64,000 bases of DNA from Archegozetes longisetosus (GCA_018873245.2 JAEMBT020000002.1:5844001-5908000), one strand, 5' to 3'. Shown: positions 1 through 11,669, counted from the first letter of the stretch. Notes: generated by a model not told the origin, from the letters alone. Translations and numbers: made by a program.

Positions 1-68
1 ATTTTTGTTAGTCATTTCTTACGTTGTTAGTCATAACTGACTTATTTTTATTGAAAGTTGTAAAGTTT
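1..68. repeat. dispersed repeat, inverted copy at about 37005-37075
   Basis: The first ~68 bases are closely similar to the reverse complement of 37005-37075 (shared words such as GTCATAACTGACTTATTTT). The element boundary is outside the window, so the repeat cannot be classified. The rest of 69-630 is AT-rich and I see nothing definite in it except a possible splice acceptor (TTGCAG) at 568-576. Confidence 0.5.
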
Positions 69-760
69 CGGCTTTGATTGAACTTTAAAAAACTTTTATT
101 TCTCTGACATTACATACTGAGTATTGTTTTAATGGAAAAAGCATTTTTATCTATCTGCCAGTAGTTGACTGGTAACATTTATTTTCACATAACTGTACAT
201 TACAAAAATCACATCATTTTCAGTTCATGTTTACCAAAAAATTTGAACTTTTGCTAAAGCAGTTCTCTCCAAAGTTCTATATGGTTGATTAGAATGATAG
301 CAAGATAAAAATGTCTAATCACTACTGACTCCTTTCGTTTATTCATAAACTAAACGTCCAAATATTTTGCTGATAGACTTTAAGGCAAAGCATGCGTTTC
401 TGTTATTTGTGGACGAATTATTAAGTGAATCAAATTTCTTAAATTGACCAATAATTGAGCTAAATTTGAATTGTTAACTGCTTTAGTTTAATTTGTAAGG
501 ATGACTTATCTTACGAGTTATTCTAATAACTCAAGAAAAAGTGTTACATTAGTAGTAGAAGGAAAGAAAATTGCAGGTTTGCTCTGAGTCAACTATTTAA
601 TGATTTAATTAATTTTCGTATTTCTCTTTGACAAGCCAACAAATCTGTATTAGCCTCAAAGAGCAAATACTTCGATGCAATTTTTGCGCGCGATTGGCTT
701 GAAACTATAGAAAACCAAATTACAATCCAAACTAAGTTCGAAGCTTTCATATTTGTACTT

Positions 761-1750
761 ATGCTGGCGAGCGATGTTGCGATTAGTCAAAAAACTTGGA
801 TTCTCAAGTCAATTACAGACATCATCGAATCACTAATAATTGCAGATCGATTCATGTTCAACAAGCAAATCATGAGCATACTATCAAAACAGTATTTCAA
901 AAAATTACAACTAGAGAACAGACCCAGTGATTTGAAGTGTAGAGAAACTGCTTTTCATAATCTGTCGCTTATTTGTGAAACGTATAAACTAGCCAATTAT
1001 TACAATCTGGATCAGCTCGCGTTATTATGTGAAAAATATTTCGATGAGCATCCAACTGATTCGTTGCTTTACTTCGAGAAACATGATTATCCCATAGTAT
1101 TGTTAGAAAAGATATTCAAACGCAGCACATTCGGCGTTCAAGAAATCTCTATATTTAATTTGGTTCAAAAACTGGTCCTAAAGTTTGGTTTAAAGGCAGT
1201 TAAGCCTCTCTTCAATACAATACGATTGAATTTAATGAACATTGAAGAGATTTCATCAATTATCAGAAGCGGTATATTTGATGGAAAGACTAAGTATTCA
1301 TTGTCCGAAATAACAGATACGACTTGTGAGTCAAAACCTAGAACCAGTTACGAAGTGGACAACAAATTCAAATCTGATTGTGTTTGCCTTCTGAATTCAA
1401 GAATAGAGACATTGAGGCATCCGTTCTATTATATAATTTGCACTACAATTGATTTGCCAATTGAAACTAGAATTAACTATTTAGGTCTTCATATTAGACA
1501 GCGATCACTATCTGATTCTTCTATCAATTTAGAACGTATTCAATACGTCAGAATAGAGCTGTTCTCTAGAGATAAAACTAAAACTAGTTTTGATCTTCAT
1601 TTAATCCCGAAACTGGAATCGCTAATCAATTTGAAGCCAAAACTTGTCTCTAAAGTGAGTATTCATTGTAATAATAGATTAATGGTTGAATCGATCACTT
1701 ATGGGTTCACCAGAGCTGCTCATCAGTTAAAGTTTGCTATTAAGGTTTAA
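761..1750 (+). CDS. BTB/POZ-domain protein, 5' end incomplete or damaged
   Basis: The 329-residue reading frame from ATG 761 gives the C-terminal half of a BTB domain, then a BACK-like helical region, then a beta-rich C-terminus of about 100 residues. The same frame is open back to 632, where HK-type BTB features are readable (QANKSVLASKSKYFDA, cf. the conserved HK-VLAARS-YF of BTB folds). It continues in frame past a TGA at 629-631 to a splice-acceptor-like TTGCAG near 570 (SQLFNDLINFRISL). The coding start is therefore uncertain: either a spliced 5' exon joins near 632, or the gene has a nonsense codon. BTB-BACK proteins usually act as homodimeric adaptors, often for Cullin-3 ubiquitin ligases. 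No Kelch repeats are visible, so the partner-binding part is not identifiable. Polyadenylation signal AATAAA near 1950. The domain call is fairly firm, function is open. Confidence 0.6.
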   Translation: MLASDVAISQKTWILKSITDIIESLIIADRFMFNKQIMSILSKQYFKKLQLENRPSDLKCRETAFHNLSLICETYKLANYYNLDQLALLCEKYFDEHPTDSLLYFEKHDYPIVLLEKIFKRSTFGVQEISIFNLVQKLVLKFGLKAVKPLFNTIRLNLMNIEEISSIIRSGIFDGKTKYSLSEITDTTCESKPRTSYEVDNKFKSDCVCLLNSRIETLRHPFYYIICTTIDLPIETRINYLGLHIRQRSLSDSSINLERIQYVRIELFSRDKTKTSFDLHLIPKLESLINLKPKLVSKVSIHCNNRLMVESITYGFTRAAHQLKFAIKV

Positions 1751-2190
1751 GCAATTTGTTTTTATATCAATTTAGTTTAATATAGTTATGTTAATAGATT
1801 TTATGTTTATTGTTTTATCTATTTTTTTATCTTTTCATTCGATTCATTAGATTTATATTTTGTAATCTCTTTTAGCTTTGCTGTAACCGCTAATGCGTTT
1901 TATTAATCAAAGTTCAAATATTACGTAAAAACAATTATGAATTGCAATTAAAATAAAGTTAATCATTGGTTTAGAGTTTTATTGTCACAAATTTGATTTA
2001 TTTTTCACGATCTTACAGGTTTGACAACAGAGTAAAGTACTAATGTTACAATTAGTTAATTTACTAAAAGTACAAATATCACCGTATACTACATGGCATA
2101 TTTTGATAGACCTATTTTCTTGAAGTTCAAGAAACAAGTTATATAAGTAAGCATTTTTGTCAGTGCAAGTTCGCTATACTTCTAAGCATA

Positions 2191-2240
2191 AGCACTGCCG
2201 TAGCCAGCTATATCGGTTTATGTGGGGAGGGGGAGTTAAA
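2191..2240 (+). mobile_element. hAT terminus (solo end)
   Basis: CACTGCCGTAGCCAGC followed by a G-rich run is the typical outer end of a widespread hAT family. The same 16 bases occur inverted at the outer end of the hAT fragment at 23404-23846, confirming that they are an element terminus. No matching second end or target duplication was found nearby. Confidence 0.55.
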
Positions 2241-2439
2241 ATTGAAGTCTTTCAGTCAAGATCAGGCTTTGTTGAATCAAAATTTAAATTGTAGATCCAG
2301 TATGTAACACTTGTATTACAGAGGTTGGTGATTACCTAAAAAATAATTTCAACTGTACTCATGATTTGTTGAAGTTTTTGGGATAAAAATAAGGAAAGAT
2401 TTCCTAAACTAAGTGTTATTTCAACAAGAATTGTAACCA

Positions 2440-2716
2440 TAGTAACTAATTTCTCCACTGAACAAAATTTCAATTACATTGGATTAACTTTAACTGACAG
2501 GAGATCTTCAATAGATCCGGACGAACTACTTATGAGTTCAAATTTTAATATTATTTTAAGAATATAGATTTTATACTTAATTGTAGTTGATATTTGTACT
2601 TACATTCGATTTAACTAAAATAAAATTTTTTGTGGTTAATTGCGGGTTTTTGCGGGTCACCTGCACTTTTTTCACTGCGGGTGCGGCGCAAACAATTTCA
2701 TAGTTGCGCACTTCTA
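2440..2716 (+). mobile_element. hAT relic: transposase C-terminus and right end
   Basis: Translation around 2485-2550 gives GLTLTDRRSSIDPDELL followed by SNFNI, matching the hAT C-terminal dimerisation region (compare SAAGLTLTDHRSRL in the element at 9628-10173). It is followed by GC-rich terminal-type sequence ending GTTGCGCACTTCTA at 2716. The upstream part is decayed and no left end could be assigned. Confidence 0.5.
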
Positions 2717-2764
2717 ATACACAGGCAATCATTCACCAGCTGCACACAATAGCACACTTGTGAG

Positions 2765-3307
2765 TAGTGATAGACATCAGCTCAGCTCATAGCATGAGGT
2801 CACTACATTGAGCTGTCAGTTCAACTCAACGAGTGATAGTTTATTGAATTTATTATAATTTATTATTTCTTAACAATGTCTTGATAGAAATTTGATATTT
2901 GCTATGATATAGCTATAAATAATATGCTTATAGTCTGATGAGGTTTAGTTTAAATAAAATATTTTGCAATAATGGCTTATATAAAGAGGTTTTAAAACGT
3001 TTTAACTTTAAGATAGAACTAAATATTGAATAATTTAGTTCAAAAGAAGTTTAATGTGCTTGAACTCAATGTTTAAATACTTTGGTTCGGAGGAAACATT
3101 AATTTAACGATTTGATATTTTAATTACGCATAATTTTAAGCAACAAAATATTGAAATCTAGACTGTTTAAAACTCTTAGACTAAAATTTCTTGCTTTGTA
3201 ACCATTTTTCAGTGCTTCTAATAAATATTAAAATGTCTCACAAAAAATCTCAATTTATCAATCAGCTCAGCTCAAGCTCAGGGTAACTGAGCTTATGTCT
3301 ATCACTA
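2765..3307. mobile_element. non-autonomous hAT element (MITE)
   Basis: Terminal inverted repeats begin TAGTGATAGACATCAGCTCAG at 2765 and, inverted, TAGTGATAGACATAAGCTCAG ending at 3307. The flanking 8-mers CTTGTGAG and TTTGTAAG agree at 6 of 8 positions, as expected for an aged hAT target duplication. The 543-bp interior has no coding sequence that I recognise. Confidence 0.65.
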
Positions 3308-3886
3308 TTTGTAAGTATGCCTCACACTTAAGCAAACGGTTGAAAGTATATACTCAGGGGCTAAACTTTGCACTTGCACTCTGCAAGTCTCCTTAGTTTA
3401 CTATCAAAGAGATAACAATATGAATTGAAGCATTCATTTCAAATGTTGATTAGGCGATTTTGAATGCTAATTTCAACGCATTGCTAGCATTAACACTTAA
3501 AGTTTATAATATCTAATCAACGATCAACTTTATGATTTATTGTATAAAAAATATTCTTGTATTTCATATAAAATTTATTTACACAGATGAAATAAAAATA
3601 AATAATTGCAATCTAGTTATTACCAGCTTTTATCATAAGGTAATAAAGCTCTTCAAAAATTGCTTAACGTAATGCGTGCCTGTCCTCCAAACTGTAAGAA
3701 AAAGTTATTAAACTAGATATCGCATTCAGTTAAAGTTAGTCAAATTGAATTTATTAATTAATTATTAACTTGAATACATTTCTGCATCAGACAATGTTAG
3801 TATTGCGTACAGTTTGTTAGTTAAACACAGACGTGTTAAAGGTATAGGAATTAGTTTTAGATTTCAAGTTATTAGTAATTGACTAG
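3308..3886. other. intergenic, nothing recognised
   Basis: AT-rich sequence between the hAT MITE and the 3' end of the LRR gene. No coding signal, repeat or RNA gene was recognised. Confidence 0.4.
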
Positions 3887-4716
3887 TCAAACAGTTACGC
3901 ATTTCAATAAGCAGGGGATCAAAAATAATGAATAGAGTATTTCATTATGAATACCTCCATTAGAGATTTTTCTGGTGGACATTCGTTCACATTTGTTTAT
4001 ATTCTCGCCAATTATGAATATAGGTGCCGCGCACTTTCCCTTTAAAATCAATGACCAATAGTTGTTCGAAAGCCCAATCCATTCGTTATCTTCACAATAA
4101 CAACTAAATGGATTATCTGTTTATATTGAGTCAAAAGTTTGACTTAGATATCAACTCGACATTAAACGATTAGGAAAAAATTTGGTCAAATCTAAATCAT
4201 ACCTGTTAAGTCGACGTACTGCATTTGATTGAAGGTTAAATTGGTAAATGAATCTAAATTTTGAATTCTTTGAATTCCATTATTTTGCAGCCAAATAGTT
4301 GACAGTTTTGTTGAAACTTTATTTGGTGGATTGGTTGTCACAATGAATTCGCTCAATTTATTATTGCTCAGGTCTAAAAACCTGAGTTCTGAGAAGTAAA
4401 TAAAATTAGGTTTCAACGTATATATATTATTATTTCGAAGGATAAGCCTTTCAATAGGTAGATCTTTGAGTGCACTTCCGTTGAAAGTTTGGATCGCATT
4501 ATTATAGATTACATAGTTTTTTATTTTAGGCGTCGATAAACTTCTTTTCAAAATTTCGATTCTCATAGAAGTCCTATTTATTGATAAAACCATCGGTTTT
4601 GGGTCACTTATCAGTTTAGAATAAATGTTTGCAATAGAGAATCCATTTGTTTCAATAAATAAAATAAATAAACAAAAAATGCCTAAAGACATCACTTTTG
4701 AGTTTTTTATTTTCAT
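3887..4716 (-). CDS. secreted/GPI-type leucine-rich repeat protein (two exons)
   Basis: Exons 4716..4203 and 4116..3887 (minus strand) join in phase 1 across an 86-bp GT-AG intron and give 247 residues. The product starts with a signal peptide (hydrophobic LGIFCLFILFIETNG, residues ~11-25). LRRs follow (LRFLDLSNNKLSEF, LSTIWLQNNGIQRI). The second exon completes an LRR C-terminal cap: the splice restores VDLTD-NPFSCYCEDNEWIG with further cysteines downstream. A hydrophobic tail at the C-terminus (ILYSLFLIPCLLKC) resembles a GPI signal or short anchor. The cap motif crossing the splice junction makes the model convincing. Extracellular LRR proteins of this size generally bind ligands or partner cells; the partner is unknown. 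It is unlike the second LRR gene at 7618-8714 except in layout. Confidence 0.75.
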
Positions 4717-6077
4717 TTTTAATATAGATTTTACCCAACTGAATGTTTCAGATCTATTTGACTACAAAGAATCAAGTGCACTAAAGCACAAACTCTAAGT
4801 TTTGGTCTTGAAATAACTTAATCTAAGATGATAATATGTAACATTCATGTCAGGTTGGTAATTTTTATAATACTATTATATCCGTGTTTTTATCTTGCCT
4901 CAAAGGTTTTTACAACGGCCATAAAATATACATATGTACAAGTATAGTAATAATTAAATGAGGTACAAGGCTTCACGAATTAATTATGGTCCCAAAAGTG
5001 TTGAAAATTCTTGGTATCAAATACGAGTCTGTATTTATCTTATATCAATATCTTTAGGGTGGCTTAATAGTTATAAACTTGTCAAAAGCTTTGAATAATC
5101 TTGTCTGAAACTTTTTCATCAATTGCTTTTGCCATTTTAACTTTTTATTTAAGAGTCTTACGATAGGATTTACTTCATTGTAATAAATTGTGCTCAACAA
5201 TTACAGAATAACAATTTTTACTTGAAAAATTCTCCAAATACTGAATGCAAAATATTAAGTAGCCCAAGAAAATTTCAATTCGACTCGAGACTGTAACTCT
5301 ATTGTAAACTTAGAAAATATACTCATATTTGTCTCATTTCCACACTTACTTTTGATAACATGCACAATAAAGATAATGGTTTGTTGCTAAAAGTTTCGCT
5401 AAATTTAAAAATTGAAGTTATCTCCAGTTCAAGATATTAAAGTTGCATGCAATTCGTCAATTATAAAGCTCTCTTCTACGTGACTAAACGAGGCGTAGGA
5501 TTTGAAGAAAGATTTACTACCAAATTACTTTTAGTAACTCGAGGTAATCTACTTTTGTTACCTTTGTAATTCAATTATGAAAATTGGATGTATCAGAAAA
5601 ATTAATCGTTAAACAATCTAAAAAGCTATTCGAAGCCATTCTCAGATATATTTTCTGATTGATGTTAGTCTTAACTCGAAGATAGTTAAGCTTTAATAAG
5701 TAATTAGATATATATATATATATATATTAAATTTATTTGATGGACTAAGATTTAAGTATAAGTCAAGTTTCGTTCAAAGAGAGGCATTCAAGTGAGATAG
5801 AACATAAATACTTGAATAAAGTTTGCCTCTATTGAGCTATTCAATGGCTAATCACATTAAGAATTGTGTAAGCTGAAATAACATTGTTTAAATTAATATA
5901 TCCTTCAATTATAATTCACTAAGCATTTGATCGCATTCAATGAAAAGAATGAAAAGAGCATTAGAACAACGATAAATACATTAAATAATTCGATTCATAA
6001 GACATCAGAACCATAGCTTATTCTCAACAAGTACTTGATGTCTAGTGTTTTCTGTGTATAATTGTTCGAAACAAAAT
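4717..6077. other. intergenic with (TA)n microsatellite
   Basis: AT-rich, with no gene recognised. A TA dinucleotide run occurs at about 5708-5727. Confidence 0.4.
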
Positions 6078-6524
6078 ATGCATCGATTTAAAAATATAGT
6101 TTTTAAGGATAAAAAATTATCAGAAGTGTTACTTCAAATATTACGCACAGTTTTGTCATTCTCTAACTGCATAATAATTGTATCATCGGTTGTTTTAATG
6201 TTTACGGGGGAAGATTTGGGTGAACCGGATCTCATACAGACCAGAAAAGTAGTTATTTACGTTTGCGTTATGTTACTACTGATCGGAGTCCTCGGCCTTG
6301 TTGCAGCTATTTTCGAGCATTTCGGTCTATTGATTGGTTACGCAGTCTTGTGGTCTGTTATTGTCATTGTTAAAGCCGCAGAATTAAGAAGAGAAAATGT
6401 CTTATCATTTATTATAGCATTAGCTCTTTGTGTTTGCGCTGTAGCGTACGCGGCACTTATTAGATACGCAAAGGATGAAGAAACTTTGCTCACTAGAAGG
6501 TTTAGTCGAAGAATTGCTGGTTAG
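6078..6524 (+). CDS. small four-helix membrane protein, family unknown
   Basis: Single-exon frame of 148 residues from ATG 6078. An upstream in-frame extension to 6045 lacks an ATG. Four hydrophobic segments are visible: residues ~23-45 (VLSFSNCIIIVSSVVLMF), ~58-80 (VVIYVCVMLLLIGVLGLVAA), ~82-100 (GLLIGYAVLWSVIVIV) and ~109-130 (SFIIALALCVCAVAYAALI). The N-terminus is basic, and the C-terminus is a short charged tail with an arginine cluster. No large extracellular loop or CCG motif of true tetraspanins is present. The layout resembles the two-exon genes at 17532-18125 and 49680-50699, but I see no clear sequence match. Role unknown. Confidence 0.6.
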   Translation: MHRFKNIVFKDKKLSEVLLQILRTVLSFSNCIIIVSSVVLMFTGEDLGEPDLIQTRKVVIYVCVMLLLIGVLGLVAAIFEHFGLLIGYAVLWSVIVIVKAAELRRENVLSFIIALALCVCAVAYAALIRYAKDEETLLTRRFSRRIAG

Positions 6525-7617
6525 ACACATGCTATCGTTTCGTTTCCACGTTTTGCAAATTTTCGCTTACTATATAAGATATATATTTTCATTTTGATAA
6601 CTGTTTTATTATGATTTAAACATAATTATACGACAGTCATACATGATGTAACTAAAATAAAGTGATACAAAGCTTTGAATAGTTTTTAGCTAACATAATA
6701 GTGACTCCAAAAATATATAATTGTAATTATGATAGTAAATGTTTCGCGCACTTCAAAGAAAATTTTACTTAATAATAAATTCACATATACTATGAAGATA
6801 TAGTTAAAGGATCTCTTCAAGCATTGAAAACCTGGTTATCTATTTAAGCTATCATTATTGTACTATTAGAGTAAACTTTGATTCGAATCTTCTGCAATAT
6901 TTTCACGATGAATTGAAGTTAAGTGAAGTGTTGATATCTTAAATTAAAGTATTGTAAACAAATTTTGAATTGCAAATTAGTTACCACAAGAGCTAGTGAG
7001 AGATACTCATTTCATAATTTTGGCTCTAGCAGTGCAGTAACCATGAATTTGGACATGGACTAAAAAGTCTGGTCAGGTTAAGTTCCAATAATTGATTGAA
7101 ATAGTAATTTAAATTCAGCTAGAAATAAGATAATTCTTCCAATGCTTGATTTTTAATACTGTATTAACAGGTTGTTTGAAAGAAAAAATTATGAAATTTT
7201 TTTAGATTTAAAAGTACAATCGTAAGATTTATTTTTGAGACATAGTGTGCAAGCTTTCATCAAATCTTTAGTCAAGTAATATACAATTCATATGAAACCT
7301 TGAACTCGCCACTAAATTCATATTTACTGGAATTAATATCTACTTAACACTTAATGGATTGAGAAAAAGTTATCATATTTTGCGTTGTTAACATAAGTTA
7401 TGTGAAAAGCTGCATACGGTATCTCAAAAAGTAAATTCCATTATTGTACAAATTGATTATTTAAATATCTACGAGGGGCTATTACAGCCCCTTAGTCTCA
7501 CTGCTGGTTGCGACTCTAAGTTCTAGATTAGTAAGTCTTCAATGATAAAGGTTCGATGTGAGTTGAATTACTTGAATTTTGAACTCGAAATTTATACTCA
7601 GGACAAATAGAAACAAC
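6525..7617. other. intergenic, nothing recognised
   Basis: AT-rich. An AATAAA signal at about 6655 probably serves the upstream gene. No other feature recognised. Confidence 0.4.
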
Positions 7618-8714
7618 TCATATATGATCAAATAAATCACTTCCGTCCGAACACTCGGCACGAATTTGTTGTCTATATCTAGTATGATTCTGAAAAATCC
7701 ATGACAAACTCCCCGTTGTTACATTATAACAATTGAGTAAACACCCGACGTTTAGAAGATTTTGTTCATTTTCATCTAATAAAGATTTGAAATGGTTTTG
7801 ATCTAACAAAAAAGAGCAGTCTCTAATGTCAGGCGTTAAATTAATGATAACATTCCTTTTCGTGTTTAAAATGAACTGCTATCAAACTTTGCATCAACCA
7901 ATTTAGCAGCTGTAAAAGTTAATGTTAAGTTTTTGTCATTAGGCTCACGAGCTGCGAACGCATTGGGTTTGATTAAACGAATTCTCGTGTTCGAAAAGTC
8001 AATTATTTGCAAATTTGATAGCTCTTCAAAAGCGTATTCACCAATCGATTCAATAGAACCGTTATAATCTATAATAAAAATGATATTCTATTAGTTTTAA
8101 TACCTTATCGCAGTTGTTTCCATACGTACTGCGGATGCCGTCATTAAAATAAATTGCATTCAATACAAGTTTTTCAAGCCCAAGTGATTCGAATGCATAG
8201 TCTGGTATAACCATTGACCCCTTTACTACTAGATCTAATAATTCAAGTTTTGACAAATGAACGATCGAATGAAAGACTTGTTTCCAAAAATCAGAATCAT
8301 TGCTGTCCAGTTCCAAAAAAGTTCTCGGATAGTACTTGAAGTGCCGGCAAATATGTGTGCACTAAAACTAGTCACTGATTTGCATTCTCTTATTAAAATT
8401 TTATTGAAGATAATTCCGTCGAATAGATTGTTTTTCAATCTGTCCGTGTCGCATCTACTGATCTCTAATATATTGAATTTTCTCAGACTGTGATGTATTC
8501 TATTCGTCAAGGTGGTGAAAATTACTGACACCCAATGAGTTGCATCGCACGTGATTTTATGTTCCTTACTAATATCATCGCATACACATGAAGTATTGAA
8601 CGTACTATGGATTTGTAATATTCTATCGGGACATTTGCCACAATTGACAAACATCAGTGAATACCATATGACAAATATTGAACATGAGAAAATTTTCTCT
8701 AAAACTCTAATCAT
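7618..8714 (-). CDS. secreted leucine-rich repeat protein, frame broken twice
   Basis: Exon 1 runs 8714..8130 and exon 2 8068..7618 (minus strand), joined in phase 1 (donor GTACGT, acceptor TTATAG). The product has a signal peptide (residues ~9-24), a cysteine-rich N-terminal cap (CP...SCVCDD), LRRs (LSKLELLDLVVKG, LGLEKLVLNAIYF, LSNLQIIDFSNTRIRLI) and a C-terminal cap with cysteines and tryptophan (GCLLNCYN...W...C). Two single-base breaks interrupt it. One is in a run of six T near 8322, the other in a run of four T near 7881. In each case one extra T would restore the conserved frame, so either the assembly dropped a base twice or the gene is a young pseudogene. Plus-strand frames inside the gene are antisense shadows. 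Ligand unknown. Confidence 0.65.
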
Positions 8715-8887
8715 AACTGAACTTGTGTTGAGCTATCACAAATGCATGTTTTTACTAATGTTTTATTCAATATATTCATACTGTTCCACAGAATTGTCTT
8801 ATCATTTGAAGTTCAGATCAAATAGAGATTAGTAGTTATTGAACACTTCAATTATACGAACGAACATTCATTGATTAAAGTTATAAT

Positions 8888-9501
8888 TAGGGACGACAGA
8901 ACTCGGAGTATAAAAGTGGCCTTTTTGGGAAGGGCTCAGGGGCATAAAAGCCAATTTCGAGGTGAAATTCGGGTAAAAAATCTTGCAATTTGATGTATTC
9001 TTTTCAGAATTTTCAAATATTATTAAAGAATCTTAAATTCGATACGATTATTGTATTACAATATATCTATTAAAATAAATCACGTTTATCTTTTGAACAT
9101 TTTCAACAGTAGAATTAAATCTATAATCGGTTAAAAATTGTTTTAATTTAAAAAAGTTCTCTCGGTTTCTACTGATATAAAAGGCGCATACAATCTTTTA
9201 AGTCTCTCATCGAAATCATTAGGTTTTGTGAATTCAATTAAGTCTGAATTTTTTTTGTAAAACTTTCTTAGACTGATAGGACTACCATTTATTAGAATTT
9301 TTATTTTTCACAAAGACATGAATTTTGGGATCAGAATCTCAATTTCGGGAATTTCGGGCAAAGGTATCAGATTCGGAGAATTCGGGGGAACTAAATAAGA
9401 CTTGAAATACTCCTTAATACATATGTATTTATATTTAAAGTGTTCCCTGAAAGTCTTAATTGATATCAGAATTCGGGCGGCCCCGATTTATCACGTCATT
9501 A
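8888..9501. mobile_element. non-autonomous hAT-like element with perfect 8-bp target duplication
   Basis: The element is flanked by GTTATAAT at 8880-8887 and 9502-9509. Its ends are short and diverged (TAGGGACGACA at the left, inverted TAATGACGTGA at the right), followed by TTCGGG-rich subterminal sequence on both sides. The 8-bp duplication and TA-G-GACG-type ends fit hAT. No transposase is readable in the 614 bp. Confidence 0.65.
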
Positions 9502-9627
9502 GTTATAATTCAGCCACTTTCTGAGGATTTATTGCGAATTTAAGTTTAGAAGAGGGATTTAATAGATTTGCAAAACAGAGTAGCTGAGCTGAAGCCTTGA
9601 TAAAAATATGAATATAACAATCAGGAT

Positions 9628-10173
9628 TAGTGATCGACAAAGTACTAAAAGGGAATTCCTGTCCTGTCCTGTCCTGAGCCCTAAATTTTCATTTCTGTCC
9701 GGTTTTCCGGTTTTCCTGACATTCAATGTGTTTTAAAAATTATTTATTCAAAAAATCAAATGAAAATACAATCAATGAATGCATATTTAATACAAATCAA
9801 AGTTAGATCTAATAAAAAGCAATTCATTTACGTTCTGTGAACTAAGTCTTGAACGATGGTCAGTGAGTGTTAGACCAGCGGCACTGAAACTCCTTTCGCT
9901 TGAAAGGTTGGTCGCAGGGACAGACAGCAAACGAATAGCCAACCGATAGAGTCGGGGATAAGAACTTCTACTTTGTTCCCAATATCCGAGTAATGAAGAA
10001 TTTATGTCAAACTTATGTTCAGTTTTCATTTTACAGGAATTTAGAATCGAACAGCAATTCCTGTCCTGTCCTGTAGTTATGATAGCCTTTCCCATTCCTG
10101 TAAATTCCTGACCAGGAACAGGACAGGACAGGACAGGAGTTCCTGCAGGAATAGGAATTCATGTCAAACACTA
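9628..10173 (-). mobile_element. short hAT element with perfect 8-bp target duplication
   Basis: ATCAGGAT lies directly before 9628 and directly after 10173. The ends are TAGTGATCGACA and inverted TAGTGTTTGACA. Both subterminal zones contain tandem CCTGT units in inverted orientation (about 9658-9680 and 10052-10140), a usual place for hAT transposase binding. The element keeps only the last ~100 codons of its transposase. Confidence 0.8.
9787..10095 (-). pseudogene. hAT transposase, C-terminal dimerisation fragment
   Basis: The 102-residue frame ends with the hAT dimerisation motif (LLSVPATNLSSERSFSAAG, then LTLTDHRSRLS and LLFIRSNFDL). The N-terminal BED finger and the DDE catalytic core are absent, so it cannot transpose by itself. 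It lies inside the 546-bp hAT element. The first ~35 codons come from subterminal repeat sequence rather than transposase. Confidence 0.75.
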
Positions 10174-10589
10174 ATCAGGATCATATATCACAAAATCTAA
10201 GCTTTTCAACAGTTTAAACAGCGAAAGTATTTGTCAAAATCTAGGGCACACTTGGATTCATTAGTAGTGTTTGATATTTTTATCTCGCATTTTGAGCCAT
10301 TTTATATCCTAGTAATCCGAAGCTAATTCTTGTGGAAAACGGTCTATTTGTTTAATAGTATTTAATGTGCTATTGTGTGCTATCTCTAATTGAAATAACT
10401 TTATAGCACTCCAAAGACATGATACTTTTACAAGTTAGCCTTATTACATAACTAGAACATAGGTTTTATTCGATACTGATTTTAAAATAAAACAGATACA
10501 ACATTATAAACCAAGTTTGACACTAAAGTCTAGTCTTATAACTAGAAAGCGGAAAAATCTGGAGCTTGCTATCCTTTTATAAATAGTTA

Positions 10590-11108
10590 CAGTTAAGTCC
10601 AAAAGTTGTGTACATTTTTACTTAAAATATATACTTTACTGTATAGCATTTTATTTACTCGATTGTATAGTTTGTCATCAAATTATGAACAATAGTTCAT
10701 GACCATTCAAATCAGATTAAAAACTTAAGTTCAGCTCTAAAAAAGAACTGAACAATGACAAAACTTGACAGCATGCATTTGTTCTCAGTTTAAAAATAAT
10801 TTTGATTAAAACAAATTAAAATCTTTAATTATGGTCCCGAAACTGACTCAAAGTGAGAAAATAAAGATAATAGCTCTCTGGCAAAGTGGTCAATTTAAAT
10901 ATGTTAGCGATCTTGCTCTTTACATGAAATCCGAAAAATCTTTACTTTGTTATTATGATAAATAAGTTAGAACATGATTCACATTCATTTAAAGCTTATC
11001 TTTATGAATCATAGTATAATTTTGATGAGTATAACTTTCTAAAGGTCTTTGCTATACAGTGAAGTATATATTTTAAGTAAAAATATACACAACTTTTGGG
11101 TTTAACTG
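10590..11108 (+). mobile_element. Tc1/mariner-type deletion derivative
   Basis: Inverted ends of about 60 bp (CAGTTAAGTCCAAAAGTTGT at 10590, mirrored at 11108) lie between TA dinucleotides at 10588-10589 and 11109-11110, the Tc1/mariner target. Length 519 bp. The interior retains only the transposase N-terminus. Confidence 0.75.
10831..10965 (+). pseudogene. Tc1-like transposase N-terminal helix-turn-helix fragment
   Basis: ATG at 10831 opens 44 codons starting MVPKLTQSEKIKIIALWQSG, a typical first helix-turn-helix of Tc1-like transposases, then a stop. No catalytic domain follows in the element. Confidence 0.5.
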
Positions 11109-11669
11109 TATATCTTTATTTACTATGCATTGAAGCATCACAATTTTCCAACTAGAGGTGTTTCAAATTAGCTCTCATTTTTGGTACTTTACAAATTTGA
11201 TCTAATAGCACAAATATGTAAATGCATTTGAATTTCAAGTGCTTTTTACAACATGATATTATAATTGTTCAAAAAGGCATAAATTTGTTCCCGTTTTTCC
11301 ACTCTCTATTGATAACAAAGCGTTAAACCTTAATTAAGTTAATTCAAGACTAACTCAGCCCCCAATCATGAGATGTATGGCTAAGACGAATGCACTGTTA
11401 TTCTGTACGAGCATTACTTTGAGATAAAGTTGAGCTAGAATTCAGCCCAAAATCAATTCAAAACTTTATCTTGAAACAACAAAATCTAAATCAAAATATT
11501 TAATTTAAAATTAAATTACTTTTTGTGATGAAAAAGTTTCCAGTAACAGAATATTATTATAAATACCCTGTTTATGGTCGATAAGACGCACTCGAGGATA
11601 TGTCGCACATGAAACTATAGTAATTAAAAAATAACTCACTTACATATAAGTTTATCAATGTTACACTTA

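Noticed and set aside
8257-8832. Plus-strand open frames of 78 and 93 codons
   Set aside because: They are antisense to the LRR gene exon 1, whose signal peptide and cysteine cap read clearly on the minus strand.
9650-10140. CCTGT tandem repeats as a satellite or CRISPR
   Set aside because: They are subterminal repeats of a hAT element with exact 8-bp duplication.
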